Positions 49,161 through 58,300 of a DNA stretch of 64,000 nucleotides are shown here, piece after piece. The DNA is from Lobosporangium transversale. Taxonomy: Eukaryota > Mortierellomycota > Mortierellomycetes > Mortierellales > Mortierellaceae. The stretch lies in assembly GCF_002105155.1 (NCBI RefSeq), contig NW_019028983.1, positions 646,001 to 710,000 on the forward strand, read 5' to 3'. A program made the position numbers and the translations under genes. The notes beneath the pieces are model-generated. The model was not told the origin of the DNA and did not search any database. It saw nothing but the letters and a program-made list of their open reading frames with translations. Numbering within the stretch: position 1 is the stretch's first letter; each line of letters starts with the position of its first letter.

Positions 49161-52100
49161 ATGATGTCTGCTCAAACTAATTCCACAGGTATAGCACATT
49201 TCTATTTTTTAGTTTTGCATGTCACACATCAACCAAACCCTGTGTTTCCACATGTGAAATTGCACCCTTGGAGCTCCTCTCGCTATCTTTGCTGATCTTC
49301 ACCAAGGGCGGAAGATATTCAATTGCATCCCCTCAATAGCATATAACGTGGATTGCACCTATTTTCTGCATCCCTTTCTATTTTGTCTATCTGTCTTTGC
49401 CTGCCTTTACCTGTCTTTGTTGTAGCAATTACAGCAGCTATAACAAAATGCTTATTACCATGGAGGGGTCAGAGGAATAGCCTGTGCATTTGAAGACCAA
49501 TTAGGCACCTAATCTGACGCCTGAATTGTCAATCCTTGTTATTTATGACACGTCTCTAAAAAAAATAGACCCATCAACAATTGATGAGCGGATCCCTCAG
49601 TATGTTCAGAAACTTGAAGCTGCAAAAGATAAGCTGGAGCAAGACAAAGGCTTGCAAGAAACTTGGGATGAAGTAGCCAGTACCTTTAAATCTTTCGCTG
49701 ACGCTGCTCGAGATGGTAAGAAAAAGAGCGTTAGTTTTTTATAAAAAAAAAAAAAAACCTCCATTTGACTAGAATAGACTTAGACTAGCTATGATGTATG
49801 ATCTATTGAGTTGATGCTTTGGATACAGAAAAGAAAGACGTATAAAAAAAAGCGGAAAGAGCATGATGTCGATGACATTGATTGTATTGATTTGCTTTAA
49901 TGCATAGTCGTTTAACCTACGTTGTGTCATGTGAATTCTTTCTTTTTTCTCAAATGCTGATCCCTTTCGGTCGTTAATGTGGACCTTAGCAAAAGCGCGG
50001 ACTCCTATTGGCGAATCAAAGGCTGTGCCGTTAATTGTTAGAATCGAGGCATTAAACGAGCAACGCTTGGCTCATGTTGATATCCAAGCCATGCGTGCCT
50101 TTGCAAATATCTGTGTTGATCATGGTAAATAAAACCTGTGTTACGCCAAGAAAAAAAAAAGGGTTCATGTCCATACTAACGAAGAAAGGGGGTTTGTTTT
50201 ACCGTCTCATCGCAGAGGAGAATAGAAAAAAGCTTCTTGAAGGAAACGCGTTCGACATTGTGATTGAGATTCTCAAGCATACAACTGATTCAGATGCGAT
50301 CAAGACCGCCTGTGGGGCTCTTTTGAACACCACTATGGCTTATGGTAAACCAACAATTGCAAGCAGCATACATTTATAAATACAAAAAAAAAAAAAAAAA
50401 AAAAAAATCAGATCACACAACTAATCTTTTTTTTTTTTTTTTTTTTTTTTTTTGCACGTATTCATATTGACCTATATTACTGATATCACTATTTAGAGCC
50501 AGCACAAACAAAAGTAGTTGAATTAGATGTCATCGAACAATTGCTCAAGATCTTAAAAGCCGAGAGTATTACTGACGACAACGAAACTAGCATGACTATT
50601 GCTTCGCGTGTCATTGCGAATCTGAGCGAAAGTGGTATGCGCTTTTTTTTTTCCTTTTAGTTTCTTTTGGTTCCCACTCGACTCTGGGCTTGTATGATCC
50701 CCATCAATGGGCTGATCTATTTCTTTTTATTACTTTACTGAGGCTACAGACGCTGGAGCAAAATCGGTAATCAAGTTTGGGGGTATCAGGACAATCGTTC
50801 AGCTTCTAGGAAAGACTGCCAAAGATGTAGATGCCTACATGGATTTATTCGATACATTGATAGATATTTTGCGCGCAGCGATATCTAAGGAATCGGCGCA
50901 AGTCGCAGTCCAGAAAGAGGAATTATTGTCTTCATTACTTGAAATACTTGAACACTCAGGCACATCTGATGAGGGCAAGACAGAAGAGGAAAAGAAGGAG
51001 GACGATAAGAAATTTGGAGAGACAAAAGCTGCTCTTATGGAGGTTGTTGTTTCGACAACTATGGCAGGTACCGTTTCTCATGCTATTTTGAGCCCTTTTT
51101 TTCTTTTTCTTTTTTATTCCTAAAAAAACGATATTGCTATATCCAAAATGACTAATTTTTATTCTTATGACATTTCTTTGCATGTGGACATAGATGCCAA
51201 TATGGCGCCGATCTTCAATGACAAAAGGGTCATGGATGTATTCCTTGCTTGGTTGGATAATGTTGAACGGGAAGACTTGCAGACCTGTGCAGCCCTCTGT
51301 CTAGGCAACATTGCAAGATCAGGTTCGCCATGTACCTTGCTTGTATGGGTAGAATAAAGCTGTGCAATCACTAACTCTTTTTTTTTGTTTTTGTTTTTGT
51401 TTTTGTTTATTTCATATATTCATACGGTCAAATCTCAGATCAACATTGTGTTAAACTAGTACATGAATATCGCGCTGTCGAGCCATTAATCCGCATTGTC
51501 AGGAAGGCAACGGACCTAAAGGCAAGCCATGCTGCGACCGGGGTACTCAAGAACCTTGCTCTTGCAGGTGAGCAAATGTCTCTTTTTTATCTTTATCTTT
51601 TATAACCATATCGCGATAGCTAATATTAATTTCGAATTATGTAAAAAAAAAAAAAAAAAAAAAAATCCATATACATAGAGAAGAATAAGGAAAGCATGGG
51701 TGACGCAGGTGTGATCCAGGCATGTTTCCCCCTTCTCAAGAAGGATAATGCTCTTCCTCTTCAGAATAACATTGTAGGCATTTTGAAACGCCTTTGTACC
51801 AACAGCAGCCAGAATACAATCCGAGTGGTCTCAGGGCGTGAACCCTTTGAAACTCTTTCATCCACACCCAACTCTGAGAGTGAAATCGAAACCCCTCTTT
51901 CATTGTTGGTAGAATTGGTCGGAAGAGCAGATGATTTCGCACTCAAAAGTGAAGGCACCCGAACACTTTGCAATTTGATCAAGGTAACCTGGGGTAGCGA
52001 AATTATGAAGTCATTTGATAGCGCATCAGTCACAGCATTACAGCAGACCTTGAACACGCCAAAGGTAGTTCTCGCCATTGCTGCCATGACCCGCAATCCA

Positions 52101-52643
52101 AAGTATGTAGTGCTTCAGAACGAAGGCGTTATTGCTCTAACACTCTTGGTCAGCACACCTACGCGAGGTAAAAATAAATGGCCCATCAGGCTCCCTTTGT
52201 CTCTTTGATATCCTCAGATATCCTTCAAAAGAAAGGAAGGACTAATCGTTGGTATCCTTTGTCTGATAGAAGAAAATGTGGAAAATCCTGTTCTTGAATC
52301 ACTCGTGTCTATTGAGGTGGATGCAGAGCCTGAATCCGAAAAGACAACTACCTCTGAAAAGCCATTGGATCAAACAAAGCCATTGACATTACTGGAGAAT
52401 CTGCTTAGCCTTGTCAAGAATCAAAATGGCAACGTGCCTGACGAAGTTCGTACAAATGTCTGTGTGCTCCTGAGAAACGCATTGGACACTGCAGCGCGTA
52501 AAGGCGAGGATCATGCCTATCTAACTTTCTTAAGATCTTCAGGCATCAAGGGTTCCTTAAAAGAACTCACAAATCAATCACAGACAGAGCTTCGTCCTTT
52601 GATCCGCAATGCTATTCAAGAAGTATTGTCTCGTCTTGAGTAA
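49161..52643 (+). CDS. RAP1GDS1: RAP1GDS1 (SmgGDS)-like armadillo-repeat protein
   Basis: Ten exons: 49161-49188, 49569-49715, 49990-50124, 50216-50344, 50497-50634, 50750-51067, 51194-51322, 51439-51567, 51679-52167 and 52270-52643. They sum to 2016 bases and 671 residues (human SmgGDS is about 607). The animal protein binds small GTPases such as RhoA and Rap1 and assists their prenylation and nucleotide exchange. Repeats are seen as IEALNEQRLAHVDIQAMRAF, TACGALLNTTMAY, TCAALCLGNIARS and AATGVLKNLALA. Every one of the nine introns falls in phase 1 after a G, and exons 3, 4, 5, 7 and 8 (129-138 bases) each encode one 43-46-residue repeat. The acidic/Lys-rich loop EEEKKEDDKK is inserted in exon 6. 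Exon 1 encodes only nine codons. Intron 7 uses a weak donor (gttcgc). The start could also be the second ATG, one codon later. Confidence 0.85.
50384..50453. repeat. Inverted A/T homopolymers in a RAP1GDS1-like intron
   Basis: In intron 4, a run of 24 A (50384-50407) is followed after 19 bases by 27 T (50427-50453). The transcript could fold into a long A-U hairpin. Confidence 0.85.
51387..51407. repeat. GTTTTT repeat
   Basis: Three to four GTTTTT units in intron 7 of the RAP1GDS1-like gene. Confidence 0.85.
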
Positions 52644-52841
52644 AAAAAAAAAAAGAAAAAAAAAAAAGAGGGAGAGAAGTGGAGGTGGATTACATTGATA
52701 AAGTCAACTCTCTTCTCAAATATCCGTCCTATTCTAGAGAAAGGTTTACTTTTGAATAAATCATATTCGCGCAAAAATAAGAATTCAAGTTGATATTTTC
52801 ATATACTTTATTTATCATTGTTTATGTTCTTTAAACCAATG

Positions 52842-54100
52842 CTAAAAACGGTTCAAGGCATTGTCAAACATGGTATGATCACCATCCTCCAGAATCTTGG
52901 CGATGGGGGTATAGGGATTGAGACCCTCCTTCTTGAGGTATTCTTGAGCATAGTGCAGTCCGAGACGATGCTCCTCCTTGTTAGCATTGGATCCGATCCA
53001 GACAAAGACCTCATGATGAACATCCAGAATGAACACATCATTCGAATCCAGAAGCTCTCCGGACACCTTGGGGCCTTCAGCCTCGAGTGTGAACTCGAAG
53101 GAGCCGTTAGCATTTGACAAGCTAGATAGAACGTGTAAAAAACAATTTCATTATCTATTCATGCTCACGAGTCTTCCGGACCCCCTATAAAAATATAAAA
53201 ATAAAAATAAAAGAGTCTTACCGATACAGCTTCTTGACATATGTAGGTTCTTCAACAACAGTATCTGCGTCTTTGACCTCAACTTCTCCTCCAAGAGCGT
53301 CCCAGAATAGCCTCTGATCACGATCACCCTCATCTAAATGATACATGGATATCAAAGAATGTAAATGTATGTTTTCTGGACAGATACAAAGAGCTCAAGT
53401 AATACCTTCTTTTTCCTCGATATAGCAATCAATTATTTGATTATTTGGCTGTATATTTGTTATATACTTACCAAATGTCTCTGTCTTGGCATCTCCTCGA
53501 TCAGCCTCGATACCTTGGACGTATTCCGCAGCTTTGACTTTCTCAAAGCCGGAGGACTCCCTGCCATTCCACTGGTACAAGGCTTTACCAGTATCCAGGA
53601 TGAAGACATCGCCCGAGTTGATTGCGTCTTTGGACACCTCTCTGACTACAACAGACGATTTGTGACCTCCACTCACGGGTGCAGACTTGACAATCAATAG
53701 ACGAGGCTTGAATTCAGGCTCAGTCCAGTGATTGAATCCAGTCTTGACGCCTCCATGTAAGACAGAGAATGTCTTGAAGTATGAAAGCAGCTCCCGCGAC
53801 TCATTGCCCTGAATCTCACGGTGCTGGACAGGCTTACCATCAAGGTCTATGGCAAAGAAAAAAAAAAAAAAAAAAGTATGTGAGTCAATGCTTCTTTTCT
53901 ATGAATCACATGATATGTAATTCATTCCTTTTCCTCACGTTCTCCATCAAGAAAGCAAAAAAAAAAAAAAAAACTTACAATCGTCAAGCTCAACAGTCTT
54001 GTAGGCAGCTGTTCCAGCCTCATCCTGGCTAGTTTCATCTCCAAGCCAGAAGTGGATATCATGGAGGAGTACGTCCGAATCTTTCTTTGTGTATGACTAT

Positions 54101-54148
<48 letters not shown>

Positions 54149-54618
54149 CACACGTAAAAAAAGCAATATTAGCTAGAGATATGGCACGCTTTCTCCCTCT
54201 CTTGCTCCCTCTCTTGCTCCCTCTCTTGCTCCCTCTCTTGCTCCCTCTCTCTTTTTTTTGTTTATTCTACATACTTTAAGGATGATATAGCTGTCTCCAT
54301 CGTAAAACTTGCCATACTGATCCTTGGGGACAGGGACAACCTGGAACTGCTCAATGCGCCAAATCCAGAGACCTGTCTCGGATCCGACGCCTGTATCCTT
54401 TCCCCAGGCCTTCTCAAGCGAGCCTTCTTCCTTCCGGTGCTCCTTCTCGAGCTTGCTGCCGAACTCAGCCAAATTGGTCTCCTCGATTTCTATTGATAAG
54501 GACAAAGGAAGTTGAAAAGAAAAGAAAAAAAAGTCAATTGAGTAAAACAGGTTTCAGGTACGCGTGAAAAAAAAAAAAAAAAAAAAAAAAGCTTACTCCA
54601 AGTAGAATTCTTCAGCAT
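52842..54618 (-). CDS. Severin-like actin-severing protein (gelsolin family)
   Basis: Six exons, 54618-54597, 54489-54275, 54096-53979, 53846-53472, 53333-53222 and 53121-52842, join in phase to 373 residues, about the size of Dictyostelium severin (362) and fitting three gelsolin domains. The protein should cut and cap actin filaments in a calcium-dependent way. Domain 1 has [31 protein letters not shown] and [20 protein letters not shown]. The hallmark [17 protein letters not shown], which carries the actin- and phosphoinositide-binding region, links to domain 2, with [18 protein letters not shown]. Domain 3 contains [18 protein letters not shown] and ends [16 protein letters not shown]. 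Exon 1 encodes seven codons only. Introns carry long A/T tracts and a 12-base repeat. Confidence 0.93.
54103..54148. repeat. Adjacent T and A homopolymers in a severin-like intron
   Basis: 28 T followed directly by 18 A in intron 2 (minus-strand gene); a self-complementary tract. Confidence 0.85.
54193..54250. repeat. 12-base tandem repeat CTCCCTCTCTTG
   Basis: Four perfect copies plus a partial fifth in intron 2 of the severin-like gene, near the intron's donor end. Confidence 0.95.
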
Positions 54619-55071
54619 TGCAATTGTATCTGTTGTTTGTCGTTATTGTAGGTTGCAGCAGTAAAAAGAAAGAAAGAAGTTGAAATGAACAAATGCATAA
54701 TTCTCATCATTCGTTTCATGGCTTGTCCATCCCAAAAGCCCAAAAAATATCGTTGCACATATAGTGGCTGGTTGCTGGCACGTTTTCTTTTTTTAGCTCA
54801 TGGAGAATAAATATTCCAATGGCTGGTGAGAGGCTTAAAAGGATCCGTTGAAAAGCAGTAAGGTGTTCAAGATTTTGGTTTTCAGGAAACTCTTTCAAGC
54901 ATGAAAAAACAGATTCTACCCTAAGAGGACTGTTTTTGTACTCATCAAGAATGGGAAACTAGCTGCTAAAGTCGTCAACAAAGTCGGGATTGGCACTGCG
55001 ATTGTTCTTAAGACCTTATGAAGTTCCATCCGATATTAAGAAACATGTTAAAGAATGTTCACGCCTCCTCT
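54619..55071. other. Spacer with a degenerate reading frame
   Basis: Between the severin-like gene and the Gypsy element. On the minus strand a 60-codon open stretch (54716-54898) reads like protein (for example LTAFQRILLSLSPAIGIF) and an upstream continuation is broken by a stop. No family is recognised. It may be a fragment of a gene interrupted by the retrotransposon, or chance. Confidence 0.35.
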
Positions 55072-55076
55072 CTGCT

Positions 55077-55246
55077 TGTTACGTCCTGAGGCTAGGGAGT
55101 GTACCCAAATGGAGCACTCCCCTTTTTATTCATAGATCAGAGCAATTAGTGACGGCTATGTTGGAGCCTATATAAGGCTCCGACCTAGCTAAAATAATAA
55201 ACAACTTTTGATCTCCTTGACTTCCGATTTACCATAAAACATATCA
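55077..55246 (+). repeat. 5' long terminal repeat
   Basis: 170 bases, TG...CA ends, identical to 61828-61997. Short for the family but complete. It includes a TATA box at about 55169-55177 embedded in an inverted repeat. Confidence 0.97.
55163..55181 (+). promoter_or_regulatory. LTR TATA box within an inverted repeat
   Basis: GGAGCCT, then ATATA, then AGGCTCC: seven-base arms that are exact inverted copies around a TATA core. The same block is at 61914-61932 in the 3' LTR. On the plus strand it supplies TATATAAGG for gag-pol transcription; on the minus strand it reads TTATATAGG, also TATA-like. Confidence 0.65.
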
Positions 55247-55342
55247 TTTTTTCAAGGATCTACATAGAGTTACATCCATCCATTTTATCAATCCATCCAA
55301 CCATTTTTTTTTTTCCATAATTTCAATCCCTTTATTTCAATC
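55247..55342 (+). other. Retrotransposon leader and primer-binding region
   Basis: The bases directly after the 5' LTR, TTTTTTCAAGGATCTAC, do not begin with the TGG expected for a tRNA 3' end. The seven bases TCAAGGA are complementary to TCCTTGA inside the LTR (about 55213-55219), so a self-priming arrangement like that of Tf1 is possible, but the match is short. Confidence 0.4.
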
Positions 55343-58300
55343 ATGTCTAATATTAATAAAGTACCAATTAACGAAGATGTTGATATGGAAATCTCTTCAC
55401 CAGAGAATGGCTCAGGCTTGACACCTGTCGAGCAGTTGAACTTATTGGTGGCTAGCCTGGTCGTAGATACGACGGAGAGTGTAGTCGAGTTCGGCAGTGA
55501 TGCTGTTCCCGATATCGAGAATGTTACGATGCTTCTTCGAAGTTATAGACTTCAGAAGGAGGAGACACTCAGAAAGAAGGCATTGCTGTTCCTTAGGTAC
55601 AATGATGCCAAATCAAAGTTAAGAAAAATTGACATTGATGAAAAGACACTTACCAAGGCCTTAGGCGATCTCGCTCAACAGAAGGCAGACATCTTGAAGG
55701 TCTTAGTAAGACAAACTGAAGACTTGAATAGTTCTATTGAACATATGGAGGAGGTCAGAAATGGCTTATCTTCAAGCGAGGACGTTTCGATTGATAGATC
55801 GAGTGTGTCTGAAGCAGATAGTCACCGTATAACGGTGAAATGGGATCCTGCTAATCCCGAACATGACGCACTTCATCGAATCTTCAAAGAAGAGAACATT
55901 CCTTTGATGGAAGATTCAGAAGAGGTAGACTATACCAAGGTCAAGAAGAAAACGTTTGCGGATGCGCCTATGCTTGATTTAGACGTGTCCAAGGTTCCCG
56001 GCAAGAATATGGTCAAGGAAATAGCAATCAGGGTTGTCACTTTCCGTGATGACTTTGAGAGGATATTCCGTCGTAACCTTTCTGATGTTCTTTTCGACAA
56101 ACTAGCATGGGATTACTTATCCCTCTGCGTTTCCAAAGTGTCCGGCCTGGCGCGAGACTATGACGATCTCATCAAGAAAGTGCCTCTTCAAGACAGGACC
56201 TGGTCTCGGGCAGTTACATGCTTGAATAAAGCTCTAAAGTTTGACATTCTAGGGGCTTACATCGCTGATATGGCGCTAGTTATGAGGCCTGAGAAGAATG
56301 ACACTATTAGGTCGTTCGCGCAACGATTGCTACCACTGGTTGAGGCAGCTGGAATCCCAGATGATGGCTGCTATATGCTCATCAAAGCTTTATGCAATCA
56401 TCTGTCCGACGTAGGATTTCAGGCTGTCATCAAGGAATTCGGCTCAGTGAAAAGTGTTAGCTCTTTGAAGGAGTTTCTAGAGTTCCTAGAAAAGACACCA
56501 GGTGCCTTAGGTGAGAAACGAACCGATGACGCCCATTGGTTTATCCAGAAGTATGGAGGAGACGCTGGAGAACAGTATTTGCGATCCATCAAGTCCAGAT
56601 CGGAATACACTCCTAGAGAGGTTCCGAGATCTAGTCATAAAAGATCTCGACTTAATGCCAATCCGTCAAGTGATAGAGAAGCCAAGAAGGCTAAACCATT
56701 CAAGGTCTGGTGTAAGGGAACGGAGAAGTGTAGGTCGAATCCGTACAAACATGCCCCGGAGGACTGTCGGTATGCTAAGGATCAAGTCAGAGATCATTCT
56801 AAGGATAAGCCCAAGGACGTCAAGAGAACTGATGTGCGCAAGCCGCTTGCCTCAGTCAGTGCTTTTAAGAGGATTAGTGATAGTGCGCTCATAAGAGACA
56901 TAATTCCGAATAAAGAATCCTTCTTTTCCTCGTACTCAATTGTTGAGAAAGCTTGTATCAAGCACCTAGGGGCTTTCAAAGGTCCCGCTCCTGGTGATAA
57001 TAGAATAGCTGTGCCTATATTTATAAACGGGCAACAATATACAGCATTGTTAGATCCAGGCGCCACAACTTCTTTGCTCAGTAAGGAAGTAGCCATAGAG
57101 CAAGGTATTCGCTATGGTCGAGTACCAGGAGAATCTATAGCAATGATAGAAAAAGGGACTAGCACGGATAATGCCATTACTTGTGATAAAGTCCAATTGG
57201 TCTGCAACAATAGATCTGGAGAATATCAATTGTCGGTCATGGACATTGAGTATTATGACTTCGTGTTGGGAATGGATCTCTTCGCTAGACTCGGCTTTTC
57301 CATCACGGGAATAGCCATGCCGGAGATACGAGAGGAGGAATCCCTATGGGTCCCATATGATGAAAAACCTCAAGTCATTCCGTCACAAACTCCAGAAAGA
57401 GAAAACAATGCTGAATTCAAAGCATTGAAAGAAAAGTTCCTGTTAGCACTGGAGCCTTATTTACAGGCGAATGAAGCCATCTCGCCAAATTCATTTTGCA
57501 ATCTTGATACAATGAAGGTCCAGCTAAAGGTTAAACCCACCTGTATCATCCAGGAAAGATCTCGCCCATTCCATTCGCAAATTGAAAAAGAAGAAGTGGA
57601 AAAGACCATCCAGAAGTGGCAAGAAACGGGTGTTATCGTTCCAGCACCTAAGGGGTGTCCGTATAATAACTCCCTGACAATGGCAGCACGCCGTGACCTG
57701 GATGGTAATATTCTGAAATATAGAGTATGCCTTGATCCAAGAATGTTGAATCGTCAACTAGAGGATACTGATGTCTTCCCTCTACCATTAATCACTGATA
57801 TCCAGCAGAGGGTAGCAGGGCATCTGTATTTCACCGCAATTGATCTGTCTCAGGCGTATCATCGCATGCCTGTAGAGAAATCAAGCCAACCACTAACTGC
57901 ATTTACGTACGGTGGTAAGCAATATATGTTTGCTAGAGCACCTTTTGGTTTAAAACCCCTCACGAGTATCTTCCAAAGAGGAATGTCACAACTCTTAGAT
58001 GATCTGCACTTTGCTGACAATTATGTGGATGACATTATTGTCTATTCGCACACAGCAGAGGATCATATTCTTCATGTCAGCATTGTCATAGAAAGGCTTA
58101 CAGCTGCAAAGTTGATAATCAATAGAGAAAAGAGTAAATTCCTTAGTACAGAAGTGCTACTACTGGGGTTCATAATCAACAAAGAAGGACGCAAAATAGA
58201 TATCAACAAGGTTGCTAATGTGCATTCATGGACACCACCTACCAATAAGAAGATGGTTCAACGCTATTTAGGCCTCTTCAATTATTTTAGGGAGTATATA

